The position numbers and the translations under genes are program-made. A DNA stretch of 64,000 nt from Tridacna crocea. Its lineage: Eukaryota; Mollusca; Bivalvia; Cardiida; Cardiidae. Location of the stretch: NCBI GenBank assembly GCA_943736015.1, contig OX031071.1, positions 26,737,619-26,801,618 on the forward strand. The letters run 5' to 3'. This document shows positions 23,069-34,140 of this stretch, one piece after another (the stretch's first letter is position 1; every line of letters begins with the position of its first letter). The notes under the pieces were generated by a model that was not told where the DNA came from, made no database searches, and saw nothing but the letters and a program-made list of their open reading frames with translations.

Positions 23069-23156
23069 GCACAAACAGAATTTGAAAGTTAGAGAACACA
23101 ATATACTGGGGCCATATGTAGATGGTTTGTCTACACTAGTTGTCACATCTTTTGAA
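23069..23156 (+). CDS. KIF13: KIF13 motor-domain exon, loop 8 region
   Basis: Acceptor TTTCTTCAG, donor GTAAGT. The peptide HKQNLKVREHNILGPYVDG followed by LSTLVVTSFE matches the kinesin-3 LxVREHxxLGPYVxGL segment next to the microtubule interface. It starts on the last base of the split Gly codon and ends in phase 0. Confidence 0.96.
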
Positions 23157-23310
23157 GTAAGTGCAGAGGCTGATGTTAAAACAATTTTTCCGCTGACGAC
23201 TTTGAAAATGTTTCCATGAAATACTGATAATCATCATACTGTCAAAAAATTGTTACATGAGAAGTTGCTTGTTGAAGTCTAATGGTGTTCTCACAGTCTC
23301 TCTTAACTCT

Positions 23311-23722
23311 TTAACCCTTTCCCAAACAACAATCTTTTGGACTTGACCAAATTGAAAACATTTGCAGACAACCATTCAACTATTGTTGGAAAGATGATTT
23401 CTGTCTATGACAGGGTAGAAAACATTGTGGGAAAAGGAGAAAATGCTGGTTACCAGCATTTTCTCTTTTCCCACATTGTTTTCAAAAGGTTACTATTCCA
23501 GACCCGTAAAAACCAGGGATTGTTTGGGAAAGGGTTAAAGACAGAGCAAAACTTTAGATGGTCCAAATTGAAAGTATTTGCAGATAACAAGATATTTTAG
23601 ACTTAAAGATTGTTTTGAGAAGGGTAGAAAACATAATGGGAAAAGGAGAAAATGCTGGTTTCCAGCATTTTCTCCTTTTCCCATCATGTTTTCAAAAGGC
23701 TTCCTTGTCAGGGTCATTAATC
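23311..23722 (-). mobile_element. Two tandem TTAA MITEs sharing a TTAA
   Basis: Copies 23311-23538 and 23535 to about 23722. Both hairpins are nearly perfect, with CCAGCATTTTCTC opposite GAGAAAATGCTGG. Confidence 0.85.
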
Positions 23723-23754
23723 CACAAAAGGCTGGAACCAACTTTTAAAAGTTG

Positions 23755-23830
23755 TTTTTGCTGACAGTGTAGATCAAGATCAGACTGCACAGAATGTACA
23801 GTCTGATCAATAATCTACACCGCCAGCTAC
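23755..23830. repeat. GATCAAGATCAGACTGCAC-type palindrome
   Basis: GACAGTGTAGATCAAGATCA against TGTACAGTCTGATCAATAAT. Confidence 0.7.
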
Positions 23831-24014
23831 TTTCTTACATACTCTGGCCAGAAAAACAATGAAAATTGGGTCCATTATATTAATTCAGCACTGTAAGTGT
23901 TATAAGTCGGCATTGTTTGGTAAAGGGTTAACTCTCACTAACAAGTATGCAAATTTCATTTGCTATAAATATGGTTCCATTGCAAGATGAAAGGACAATT
24001 TGGTCTTAATCTAA

Positions 24015-24120
24015 AAGAAGTAGACGGTGAGGATCAGAGATCGGACTGCATGTTCTGTACAGTCTGATCTTGATCTATATTGTCCACAAAGTTTCTTTTT
24101 GTTGTTTACAGTAGGATAAG
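24015..24120. repeat. GATCAAGATCAGACTGCAC-type palindrome
   Basis: GATCAGAGATCGGACTGCAT against TGTACAGTCTGATCTTGATC. Confidence 0.7.
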
Positions 24121-24251
24121 AGTTAAAACTCACCACTCAGTTGCTACTGTTACAGATGATATTGAAACCAGTCTTGTGAAACAGTGAAAAGCAACATGTA
24201 TTCAGGCATCACATATGATTTGTAAACATGTCAAGAGCCACAGTATTAGTA

Positions 24252-24389
24252 GTACAGTCAGGTGGCAGGGGACTTGGAAACTTGTGCATGGCTGTGGTGA
24301 ATCATGTCTCCCCGAGCCGAAGGCGATGTGGCGACATGATTAGATACAACCGTGAACAAATTTCCAGGTCCCCTGCCACCTGACCGTAC
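24252..24389. repeat. Imperfect foldback with about 56-bp arms
   Basis: Arms begin GTACAGTCAGGTGGCAGGGG and GTACGGTCAGGTGGCAGGGG (inverted), separated by a short GC-rich loop (CCGAGCCGAAGGCGATG). Probably a distinct small transposon; edges beyond the arms are unclear. Confidence 0.75.
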
Positions 24390-24796
24390 AATGAATTTAT
24401 TATACTGCAAAGTTTTACCATTTCAAAGTGCGTTAAGCAAAATTTTCCTGTTTTATAATCCCACGAATGGAGTATGCTGACAAAATAGAAATTTCCTTCT
24501 GAGTGCCCCAATTCAATGAAAACTGACATCATTGGAAATTGAAGACACTAACAAGTGTAAACATGCAGTCTGGTGATCGATCGGCGTCGCCATTTTGGAT
24601 GATGTGTTACACTAGTAGTGATGTTTATGGGGCACTCAAAAGGGAAACCGGTTTTACGTGGTTTTTGTCAGGGCACATGATATATATGTTACCGGCATGT
24701 TAACCAATCAGATCATGAGAAATTTCTTTGTGGTATAATAAAATGTACTGTATAAAGGTATTACTCTAACATGTTGACGTTTATGCAAAAAATAAC
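24390..24796. other. Intron stretch after the foldback at 24252
   Basis: No gene. GC-richer patch near 24570-24600 (GATCGATCGGCGTCGCC). It may belong to the transposon around 24252. Confidence 0.45.
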
Positions 24797-25025
24797 TTAA
24801 CTCATTACCACACGAGAAAATTTTAGACTGGTCCAAATTCAAAGCATTTGCAGACGACAAAATAAAGGTGACTAAAAAATAGAAATTTGTTCTGGGAAGG
24901 GTAGAAAACACTGTGGGAAAAGGAGAAAATGCTGGTTACCAGCATTTTCTCCTTTTCCCATAGTGTTTTCAAAAAGCTTCTTTCTCAGGGGCGTCAAAAG
25001 TAGGGATTGTGTGGTAATGGGTTAA
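24797..25025 (-). mobile_element. TTAA palindromic MITE, full length
   Basis: TTAA at 24797-24800 and 25022-25025. It is very similar to the copy at 59552 (GGGAAGGGTAGAAAACACTG, AGGGGCGTCAAAAGTAGGG). Confidence 0.9.
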
Positions 25026-25478
25026 GAGGAAATATTTATATCATAGGGTATAATGGGACGGTACGTAAATTCTGTTAACTGTAAATGTCAGGTTTGACTC
25101 TTACAGTGCCATAATTATAACATGAGAGCATTTGTGGATGACATGAATCAAGATAGGACAACATAGAAAGTGCACCTGAGATCTATATTACTGGCCATCT
25201 ATTACCAATTTAAACCAACAAAATCATGTTTATTTCAGGTATTTTAGTATTCTTTAAAGATACGATAAATATATTAGCTGCATAGAGACTTAAAAATCGT
25301 ACACTAAGTCCTGCATGCAGATGACATTAGCCAAAGCTAAGTTTAGACAGTAATTCAAGCATGTAATATATGGTAATAGAGGTCATCTCTTTCATGTTAA
25401 TTTGTTTGAGTAATATCAGTTAAAAATTAGCTGGATGATCAATATGAATTTATGATGAAGATAATTGAAAAGTAACAT

Positions 25479-25887
25479 TTAATTCTTTACCAAATGAGGA
25501 AATGTAAATGTGGCTCCAGTCATTGAGTTTATTTCTAAAAGAAAGGAAGAAATTGCTGTTTGCCCACATTTTCTCCTTGTTCCAACATTGTCGTTTGCCA
25601 ACATTTTCTCCTTTTTCCAACAATGTTTTGAAAAGGCTTTGTACACAGGGTCATTAAAACACAGGATTATGTTGTGAAGGCTTAACTTATTACCACACAA
25701 TCCGGACTTTTGACCACCCTGAGAGAGAAGCCTTTTGAAAACGTAGGAAAAGGAGAAAATGCTGATAACCAGTATTTTCTCCTTTTCCTACAATGTTTTG
25801 TAACCTAACAATTATCATTTATTTTGTCGTATGCAAATGCTTTCAATTTGGACTGGTCTAAAATTTCCTTGTGCGGTAAAGAGTTAA
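25479..25887. mobile_element. Two TTAA MITEs head to head
   Basis: Minus copy 25479-25685 with a duplicated right arm, and plus copy 25682-25887. They share TTAA 25682-25685. Confidence 0.82.
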
Positions 25888-26072
25888 GAAAAAAGTAGTA
25901 CTGGCAGTTTGTGTTTTTTCCACAATGATTTAAACTGGTATTTACTGATACATTAAAATTGGTGTTGCAAGTATTGATTTCAACACAACTTTTCCGAATT
26001 ATTTCTTCTGCAGGTTACAAAAATGATGCATGTAGGAGGGAAAGTAACACCTCTCTATCTAATACATTTCAG

Positions 26073-26207
26073 GATATTAATAATTTAATGAATGAAGGGA
26101 ACAAATCAAGAACCGTTGCTGCGACGAACATGAATAGTGAGAGTAGTCGCTCCCACGCTGTGTTTAACATTATCCTGACCACGACACTTGTCGACATACA
26201 AACTTTG
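26073..26207 (+). CDS. KIF13: KIF13 motor-domain exon, switch I
   Basis: Acceptor ACATTTCAG, donor GTAAGT; exactly 45 codons. It contains [20 protein letters not shown] and [16 protein letters not shown]. The NxxSSRSH switch I motif that coordinates Mg-ATP is intact. The open frame upstream of the acceptor is intronic read-through. The donor opens the 23.4-kb intron with the two antisense genes. Confidence 0.97.
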
Positions 26208-26432
26208 GTAAGTCATCGTCCATAGAGAGAGAGATAGGGAGAGGGGTTGGGAGAGGTAGAGAGACATTGTGAGACAGAGATACACAGATGTGCGAGACCT
26301 ATTTGGGTGGAGTAAGGGGAAATAGAAAAAGATATGATACATGCTGTGGCAAAAGGGGGCTTAATGCATCTCCGTGATACAAGATACAAGGTAAGTCATC
26401 ATGTAACTGTGGATCCTTAACAGCCACCTTTT

Positions 26433-26790
26433 TAGTTCTGCTGGCTGAAGGCCAGCGGGCTTATGTCATGGCTCGGTGTCCGTCGTGTGTCTGTCCGTCT
26501 GTTCATGCGTGCATGTCTATGGGTTCACACATCTTCTTCTCTGAAACTCTCCATCCAATTTTGATGAAACTTCACAGAAATGATCCTGACATGGTCCTCT
26601 TCATAATTCCATGAAAGAATTGGATTCCTTCAAAAACTCTGATTGCCATGGCAACAGAACTGAAATATATTGAAAATTTTTAAAAATCTTCTTCTCTGAA
26701 ACCATAAGGCCTAGGGCTACCAACTTTGGCATGTAGCTTTATCTAGTTTAGATAACAACTTAACCCTGGGGTAGACTGGCCCTTGAACAT
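26433..26790 (+). mobile_element. Helentron-like element, 3' truncated
   Basis: 5' TAGTTCTGCTGGCTGAAGGC, GTCCGTC run and the first core units (TTGCCATGGCAAC). No 3' hairpin is found; the sequence fades by about 26790. Confidence 0.6.
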
Positions 26791-26984
26791 ACAGAAAAAT
26801 GTTTCGTAGTGAAAAGTTTCAGGGTAGGTCTGCCTACATTGACTTCACAGGTTGACCAGGGTCGAAACTTTTTGCAAAAGTATGAAGCCCCCTTTTCACA
26901 GAGTGGCTCATATATGGCTTGCAACAGGTGGAAAGGGGAATTCAGACATTTTATATTCTAGTAACCTAGGTAAGATGAACTCAC

Positions 26985-27050
26985 AAGGAGATGGAAATGT
27001 GACATTGTTTACCTTACATTTCTCATGCTTGACGTAATATTGTAATGCCT
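26985..27050. repeat. Copy 1 of an unclassified repeat end
   Basis: GATGGAAATGTGACATTGTT and CTTACATTTCTC recur inverted at 50345-50415. Confidence 0.55.
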
Positions 27051-27167
27051 GCTATGTGGAGGGGAACGCCATGGGAAAAATTGAAAAGAAAAGAACTGTA
27101 CTGGATTTTGATAAAGTTCCTCCCAGAAAAGGGTTAAAAGCATGAAATAAATAGAATATTTGATTTT

Positions 27168-28785
27168 TAACTGAGCTATTGTGATCGCCCTATGTCCATC
27201 GTCCGTCAACAATTTCTTTAAACATCATCTCCTCGTAAACACTGGGCCAATCTTCTTGAAACTTGGCAGGAATGTTCCTTGGGTGAAGCTCCACCAAAAG
27301 TGTTCAAAGAATTTAATCCCACCCATAACTCTGGTTGCCATGGCAACAAAAAGAAAAAAAAACGAAATCTTTGAAAATCTTCTTCTCTGAAACTAGAAGG
27401 GGTAGAGCTTTGATATTTGGTATGTAGCATCTCCTAATGAACCTCTACCAAGTTTGTTCAAATTATGCCCATAGGGTCAAAACTGGCCCCGCCCCGGGGG
27501 ATAAAGAGTTTGAGCATAGAAACAAAGAAGGAAAACTTTAAAATTCTTCTCCTCTGAAACTTGAATGCGTAGAGCTTTGATATTTGGTATGTAGCATCTC
27601 CTAGTGGATCTCTACCAAGTTTGTTCAAATTATATCCCTGGGGTCAAAATGCGCCCCACCCCAGGGGTCACAAGTTTGAGCATAGGAACAAAGAAGGAAA
27701 ACTTTAAAAATCTTCTCCTCTGAAACTTGAAGGTGTAGAGCTTTGATATTTAGTATGTGGCATCTCCTAGTGGACCTCTACCAAGTTTGTTCAAATTATG
27801 CCCCTGGGGTCAAAACTGGCCCCACCCCGGGGTCACAAGTTTGAGCATAGGAACAAAGAAGGAAAACTTTAAAAATCTTCTCCTCTGAAATTTGAAGGCG
27901 TAGAGCATTGATATTTGGTATGTGGCATCTCCTAGTGGACCTCTACCAAGTTTGTTCAAATTTTGCTCCTGGGGTCAAAACTGCCCCCCCCCCCCCCCCC
28001 GGGGGGGGGGGTCACAAATTTGAGCACAGGAACAAAGAAGGAAAACTTCAAAAATCTTTTCCTCAGAAACTAGATGGCATAGAGCTTTGATATTTGGTAT
28101 GTGGCATCTCCTAGTGAACCTCTACCAAGTTTGTGTAAATCATGCCCTTGGGGTCAAAACTGGCCCCGCCCCGGGGGTCTCAAGTTCGAACATAGGAACA
28201 AAGAAAGAACATTTTAAAATTATTCTTCTATAAAATTAGAAGGCATAGAGCTATGATATTTGGCATGTAGCAATTCCTAGTGGACCTCTAACAAGTTTGA
28301 TCATGTGATGTCCCTGGTGTCAAAACTGGCCATGCCCTGGAGGTCACAGGTTGGAACATAGGAATAAAGAAGGAAAGTTTTAAATTTCTTTTTCTCTTAA
28401 CGGGAAGGTGTAGAGCTTTGATATTTGGTATGTAGCATCTTTGAGTGGACCTCTACCAAGTTTGTTCCAAGGATGCTGCTTTGGTTAAAACTGACCCAGC
28501 CTCGGGGACCACAAGTTCGAACATAGGACAAAGAAGGAAAATTTGAAATTCTTCTTTGAAACTGGAAGGTGTAGAGCTTTGATATTTGATTGCCCTATGT
28601 CCTGCGTCTGTCGCCTGTCAACAATTTCTTTAAACATCTTCTTCTCCTAACCCACTGGGCCAATCTTGATGAAACTTGGCAGGGATGTTCCTTGGGTGAA
28701 GCTTTACTAAAGTTGCTGAAAGAATTGAATTTCACTCATAAGCTATAGTCTGAGGTGAGCGCTCCAGGGCCAATGGCCCTCTTGT
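27168..28785 (+). mobile_element. Helentron-like element with C/G tract
   Basis: Truncated 5' end (GAGCTATTGTGATCG), eight or so core units with TAGAGCTTTGATATTTGGTA and GGGTCAAAACTGGCCCC, and 3' GAGGTGAGCGCTCCAGGGCC ... GGCCCTCTTGTTT. Confidence 0.72.
27984..28011. repeat. C17-G11 homopolymer junction
   Basis: A run of 17 C directly followed by 11 G replaces the usual GGCCCCACCCCGGGGGTCAC of a core unit. It may be expansion or an assembly artefact. Confidence 0.7.
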
Positions 28786-28899
28786 TTTTTTTTTAAGATT
28801 GAATTTATTTCTTCTCGTGAACACTCATGGCTGTGCCACTCATGTAAATATTACCGATGGTGTTCACTTAGTGAAATAAATTGTGGTCTTTAATTGCTT

Positions 28900-29155
28900 T
28901 AGCGCAAATGATAGCATATAGGATTTAAGAGCAGTGGTTTGCTGGTTCTAGTCCCGAGCTTGGTTGGTTTCTGTACAAAGATTAATGATAATCCTTGCAA
29001 CAGGATTCATTTCTCTCTCTCAGCTGATCATTCTTTTTATGTGGGAAAACAGCCAGTGGATTGAGAATAATACCATGCAAAGTAATTGTACAAGAAACTG
29101 CAGGAAAGCACTGGTCGCTGCAATATACATGAAATAAAGTTGAAAATAGACATAA
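28900..29155 (+). mobile_element. tRNA-derived SINE, decayed
   Basis: A pol III B-box-like GGTTCTAGTCCC follows a worn A-box region. The body and 3' end (CATGAAATAAAGTTGAAAAT) resemble the other copies listed here. Confidence 0.65.
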
Positions 29156-29185
29156 ATACCACAAAGACAGATAATGCTTGTATAG

Positions 29186-29399
29186 TTAAATCATTACCAA
29201 ACAGCAATATTTTAGGCTTGTCCATATCGAAAGCATTTGCAGACAACAAAATAAATCCGCAGAAAATTTGAAATTTGTTTTGTGAAGGGTAGAAAACATT
29301 GCAGGAAATGGACCAGCATTTTCTCCTTTCCCCACAATGTTTTCTAAAGGCTTCTTTCTTAGGGTCGTCAAAAGTAGTGATTGTGTGGTAATTCTTTAA
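29186..29399 (-). mobile_element. TTAA MITE, left hairpin arm deleted
   Basis: TTAA at both ends. The left arm is cut from CATTGCAGGAAATG directly to CCAGCATTTTCTCC. Confidence 0.8.
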
Positions 29400-29510
29400 T
29401 TTCTATCTGATCTTTAGTGTGTCTGTATCTTCTCCCATGTTTTCACAAAAACAATCTTGTTACCCTGAGGAGATAGTCTGTTGAAACACGCTAGAAAAAA
29501 GGAAATGCTG

Positions 29511-29730
29511 TTAACTCTTTACCGAAATAAAAAAACCATTAAGGACGTGTTCAAATTGAAAGCATTTGCAGACCACAAAATAAACGTAACTCAAAAATTG
29601 AAAATTGTCTCTAGCAGGGTAGAAAACTGGGGGAAAAGGAGGGAAAAGGAGGAAATGCTGGTAACCAGGCGGAAATGCTGGCTTCTGTCTCGGGATGGTA
29701 AAAACTAGGAATTGTTTGGTAAAGGGTTAA
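29511..29730 (-). mobile_element. TTAA MITE, rearranged hairpin
   Basis: TTAA at both ends. The left arm is duplicated (GGGAAAAGGAGGGAAAAGGAGG) and the right arm is replaced by GCGGAAATGCTGG. Confidence 0.78.
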
Positions 29731-29789
29731 GCAAATATTTAAGTGATATTTTAGTCTGTTGTCTACAAAATAATGCTTTTCAGTGTGGT

Positions 29790-30014
29790 TTAACCCTTTA
29801 CCAAACAATCCCTGGTTTTACAGCCCTGGGATAGAAGCCTTTTAAAATATTGTGGGAAAAGGAGAAAATGCTGGTAACCAGCGTTTTCTTCTTTTCCCAC
29901 AATGTTTTCTATCCTGCAGGGAACAAATTACAATTTTTGATTTATGTTAAATTTATCGTCTGCATGTGCTTTTAATGTGGATGTCTATAATTTTGTCGTT
30001 TGTTAAAGAGTTAA
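29790..30014 (+). mobile_element. TTAA palindromic MITE, full length
   Basis: TTAA at 29790-29793 and 30011-30014; TIRs and palindrome intact. Confidence 0.87.
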
Positions 30015-30025
30015 TAAAGAAAAAC

Positions 30026-30310
30026 TGCTTTAGGGCCCCAGTAGCTCCATTGGTAGCATACAGGATTTGTGAATAGGGGGTTTCTGTTTGGATCTGAGCT
30101 CTACCAGCTCCTTTCCAAGGATTGATGATTGTCATTAGGGCAGGATTAGTTTCTCTCCTATCACTGACCATTGTTTTGATGATTCTTATGTTGGAAAGCA
30201 GTGGCTGGGAAACAATATAGTATGGAGTGCTGGTAAAAAAACTTCCTAAGGCATGGATAGCTGTGATATAACTGAAATGATGTTGAAAATGTTGGTAATC
30301 TAATATTTTA
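30026..30310 (+). mobile_element. tRNA-derived SINE
   Basis: A-box-like CAGTAGCTCCATTGGTAGC, B-box-like GTTTGGATCTG, body TGATGATTGTCATTAGGGCA and 3' GATATAACTGAAATGATGTT. Confidence 0.72.
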
Positions 30311-30714
30311 GATTCTATCAAATAAATATTTTTTCAAAGGCCATTTTGGATTGTTTTCAGAAAGTATAAAAATCAGCTAGTTCAGTTGTGATTTAATATG
30401 TGAACATACTATCTTGTCTTAAAAATGGACTTAGACAACTATTTTGGAAAAGGAGAAAATCCTAGTTACCAGCATAATGTCCCATGATGCTCTCAAATGC
30501 CCTATGCTGGAAAACAATTGTATGATTTTTATCCCTTTCATACAATGTGTTTTATCTTTTCAGAGATAACTCCTAACATTTTACTGATACTTGATATATC
30601 ACCTGCAAGTTCTAAGTCTAGAATTCTGTTGTTTACAAAAGATTCACTAGTTTTGTTCAAGTTACATGTATTTTATGGCTGAACTCTTTTCCAGATGATA
30701 AAACTTTACTTAAT

Positions 30715-31103
30715 TTAACCCTTTATCACACAATCCCGACTTTTAATGACCCTGAGAAAGAAGCCTTCTGAAAACATTGTTGTAAAAGAAGAAAACGCTG
30801 GTAACCAGCATTTTCTCCTTTTTCCACAATGTTTTTTTCCCTTGCCCCCAAAAATTTCAAATCTTCAAACACTTTTATTTTGTCGTCTGCAAATGCTTTC
30901 AATTTGGACCAGTCTAAAATTTTGTTGTTTGGTAAAGAGTTAAAGCATTTGCAACGACACGTTAGTTTTTGCTGAAACGATGGAAATCGTCTTTGACAGG
31001 GTTTGGAAACATTTTGGGAAAAATAGAAGATGCTGGTAACCTGTTTTCAAAAGCCTTCCTGTGGAAGATTGTTAAAACTCAGGATTGTGTGGTAAAGGCT
31101 TAA
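30715..31103. mobile_element. Two TTAA MITEs at the 3' end of the LRR gene
   Basis: Plus copy 30715-30943, then a shortened minus copy 30940-31103 sharing one TTAA. The end of the second copy encodes the LRR protein's C-terminus and stop. Confidence 0.82.
30874..30879 (-). promoter_or_regulatory. Candidate polyadenylation hexamer of the LRR gene, inside a MITE
   Basis: AATAAA on the minus strand about 193 nt past the LRR stop. It lies in the GACAAAATAAA motif of the MITE copy at 30715-30943, so the LRR gene may borrow a MITE-derived 3' end. Confidence 0.3.
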
Positions 31104-32637
31104 ATATGCTTTTACCATTAAAGTCTTGTCTTTCACAGTATCCCATATTGTCACTGTGAACCTTGGAATGAACATGTTTTGAATATACATATATTAGAAC
31201 AGTTGTAAGAACAAATAGTAACAGAAATCCTGTAACTCCACCAGCTATATAGGCTGTGTGATTATTATTTTGTGTTGAAATTGGTCTGTTCTCCGAAGTT
31301 AAATTATGCTTGTCTGTATTGTAAGGCCTTGTCTTTATTTCCAGAGCAGGTGTGACAATACCTTGCTTTGGAGGTTGTGGTAGAAACTTTGTTGGAACAG
31401 GTAAAGATCCAAAATAGCATCCCTTGGAAATATCCTTGGAAAAATTGGAAACGGTCCATCCTCTGTAGTTAATTGGCTCAGAACAGAGTGGTTCTTGTGT
31501 CTGATTGGTTAGAATTGATGCCATCCAGTTGATGTCACAGTCACATGTCCAAGGGTTGTTAGCCAATAAGATTACAGTTGACTGGTTTATGTAGTGTTTG
31601 ATACTCTCAGGAAAATGTTGAAGTTTATTTTGTTGTAGGTCAAGCTTCTTTATGAAGCTATCTTTTAAAGCTCCTGGCTCCACCATGGAGATTTGGTTTC
31701 CCACAAGATATAAAGTCTTGAGATAAACATGTGTTAAATCTCCATTGCTCAGTATTGTCAGATTGTTTCCAGTCAGGTTTATTTCCAGGTTTAGGTTTGA
31801 AGATTTCTGTAAGAAATGGGAGGTCAAAGTGCGAAGATGATTTTGTGCCAGATCGAGACTGTTCAATGCCAGTGCTCCCACAGCTGAGTCAGAGTCAATA
31901 TATATCAATTCATTATTTCTTAGATTAACTGCTCTGACTCTGTCTAGGTTAGAGAATGTCCCTCCTTCAAGTCTTGTTAGTTTGTTTTCTTTTAAATTTA
32001 TCTCAGTCAGAGATTTTAAACCTTTAAAGGTATTTTGATGTACGGAACTGATTAGGTTAGATTTAAGATCAATTTTCTCAATGTTGTTAAGGCCTTTAAG
32101 GCTGTTTTCACCAATGTCTGTGAGCTGATTCATCGAAATCTTGAGTTCTTGAAGCATTGGTAATTGTCGGAATACAAAATCTGTCAGGTTTTGAAGCTTA
32201 TTGTCTGATAAATCCAAGTAATGTAGATTCAACAAACCGCGGAAATTCTCCTCTGTTAGGTTATCTATCAAATTATGCTGAAGATCAAGAGATGTTAGAT
32301 TAGGCTGGCTTTGGAAACACGGTCCTCGGAGTGCCTTAATGCCACAACTGTTTAGTCTTAAAATATGTAGGCCTGTTTTACCATTTAGGTAAAACGATTT
32401 AAATTCCCCAATTGGGATCACATAGGGATCAGTCACATCTTTCATAGTCAGGTCAGTGAGGCTGTTTGGAAGACTTTGAAGATGGACATTTACACAGGTG
32501 GCAGCTATCAAGAAGTGTCCATTGTCATATATACAGTTAGAACAGTTTACAGGACATACCTGTGGTGCAGTGCTCAGTTTTCCCATCAGATAAAACAAAT
32601 ATACAGAAAACATCCACAAAATATTGACTGACCACAT
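31072..32637 (-). CDS. Single-exon leucine-rich-repeat type I membrane protein
   Basis: The 521-codon frame starts at the ATG at 32637. A hydrophobic N-terminus (about residues 1-24) looks like a signal peptide. A Cys cluster (CPVNCSNC) resembles an LRRNT cap. Eight or more LRRs follow (e.g. LTSLDLQHNLIDNL, LHYLDLSDNKLQNL, IEKIDLKSNLIS). An LRRCT-type cap (NNPWTCDCDINW ... C ... GC) and one membrane segment near residues 462-485 complete it. The cytoplasmic tail is about 35 residues. Several NxS/T sites suit an ectodomain. Family roles include adhesion, signalling and innate recognition; no specific partner can be assigned. The gene is intronless and lies antisense in a KIF13 intron. The last ten codons and stop come from a MITE end (31072-31103). 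Confidence 0.88.
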   Translation of the reverse strand: MWSVNILWMFSVYLFYLMGKLSTAPQVCPVNCSNCIYDNGHFLIAATCVNVHLQSLPNSLTDLTMKDVTDPYVIPIGEFKSFYLNGKTGLHILRLNSCGIKALRGPCFQSQPNLTSLDLQHNLIDNLTEENFRGLLNLHYLDLSDNKLQNLTDFVFRQLPMLQELKISMNQLTDIGENSLKGLNNIEKIDLKSNLISSVHQNTFKGLKSLTEINLKENKLTRLEGGTFSNLDRVRAVNLRNNELIYIDSDSAVGALALNSLDLAQNHLRTLTSHFLQKSSNLNLEINLTGNNLTILSNGDLTHVYLKTLYLVGNQISMVEPGALKDSFIKKLDLQQNKLQHFPESIKHYINQSTVILLANNPWTCDCDINWMASILTNQTQEPLCSEPINYRGWTVSNFSKDISKGCYFGSLPVPTKFLPQPPKQGIVTPALEIKTRPYNTDKHNLTSENRPISTQNNNHTAYIAGGVTGFLLLFVLTTVLIYVYSKHVHSKVHSDNMGYCERQDFNGKSIFKPLPHNPEF

Positions 32638-33291
32638 AATTAATTGTTTATTACTGATATTGTCAGTTGTGAGATATACATGTAATTAATGTATTAACTG
32701 GCTTTAATTATTTTATCCAAGAACAAGTATAATAAACTAATTTCTCAAAGATCCATCTTGCCTAAACTCACTCCAATATATAAATGAACTGTTTGTTGGT
32801 TGTTCTTTAACATGTTTTTCCTTGAATTAACTTCTTTCAGACGATTTGATTTACCTTCTGGATAATACACAGTACTGTATCTGTCACATGGCTCCACAGC
32901 ACATGTTATCCAAATGTTTTTGGATTTCTTATATGATGCAAGGTTTTTTATACACTCATGCATTTCTCATTCTTTAACCTAATTCCCCAATGATGTAAAC
33001 AAGCTCAAAAAACAGCTTGTTGCACATTCATCCAAGTTTGGTATTCTTTTCACTGACAGAAAATTTTCTTTCTTGTTATTGTCCAACATGACACGTTTCA
33101 ATTTAAGGCAGAATTAATACTTTTAACTGGACTGCAGAGTTTAAAATGCCAACAGATTTATGTCTGCTCACCCTTTACATACAGCAACTGAATTGATTGA
33201 AGCTTTACTCTCAAGACAGAAAAACATATTTAAAGAAAAAGACCTGAATGTTTTCTGTATAGGGGGCCTCTGTCTAATAATGATACTTTCT
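32638..33291. other. 5' flank of the LRR gene
   Basis: Holds a minus-strand frame at 32745-32963 (72 codons, e.g. ITCAVEPCDRYSTVYYPEG) with a donor-like CCAGAAG|GTAAAT near 32853. It could be an upstream exon or a chance ORF. The rest is AT-rich with no repeat recognised. Confidence 0.35.
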
Positions 33292-33520
33292 TTAAGCCAT
33301 TACAACACAATCCCTACTTTGGACGACCCTAAGAAAAGAAGCCTTTTGAAAACATTGTTGGAAAGGGAGAAACTGCTAGTAATCAGCATTTTCTCCATTT
33401 CCCACAATGTTTTCTACCTTTCACAAAACAAATTCCAAATTTTCAGTCACTTTTATTTTAACATCTGCAAATACTTTCAAAGTGGACAGCCTAAAATATT
33501 GCTGTTTGGTAATGAGTTAG
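33292..33520 (+). mobile_element. TTAA palindromic MITE, full length
   Basis: TTAA on the left, TTAG on the right, palindrome present with few mismatches. Confidence 0.83.
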
Positions 33521-33724
33521 ATGATATGCATGAAGAACAAACTTGAAAAAAGCCATTTATAATGATAAGAATTACATGTAAAATCACTGAAGTACAGGGT
33601 GAGCTAAGTTTGATGTATTCATTGTATACCATTATAAAGAAACCTGTATTAACTTCAGAGAAATTTCGGTTAATGCAAAACCTTATCACTGAGATGAATT
33701 GTCCAAAAATTGAAAGTTTTTCTA

Positions 33725-33955
33725 TATCAAACCTTTCACTAAATGAATCCATGTTGAATAACCCTGGGAGAGAGAGATTTTTAAAACATTGTTGGAAAAG
33801 GAGAAAATGTTTGTAACCAGCATTTTCTCCATTTCCCACAATATTTTCTACCCTGCTGGAACCAAATTTCAATTTTTGAGTTAAGTTTAATTTGTCACCT
33901 GCAAATGCTTTCGATTTGGACCAGTCTAAAATTTTGTCGTTTGGTAAAAAGTTAA
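33725..33955 (+). mobile_element. TTAA palindromic MITE, left end worn
   Basis: Hairpin and right half are clear, with TTAA at 33952-33955. Confidence 0.8.
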
Positions 33956-34140
33956 AAGAGGTTTGGAGTGAATCTGCTAATAGTGTCAACCAAGTTTATC
34001 TTGCACAGTCAGCACAGTCTGACTTTGGTTGAAACTTTTTACTATGGGTCATTTTTCTGTACGTCCAAGAGCAGTCTACATGATAAAGTTGGTTGTGAAA
34101 CAAAATAAAACACGATATCCTCTTCTGTAGAAATAAACCT

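Noticed and set aside
25959..26072. Extension of the switch I exon upstream to the Met at 25959
   Set aside because: A good acceptor (ACATTTCAG) at 26072 and alignment to the family place the exon start at 26073.
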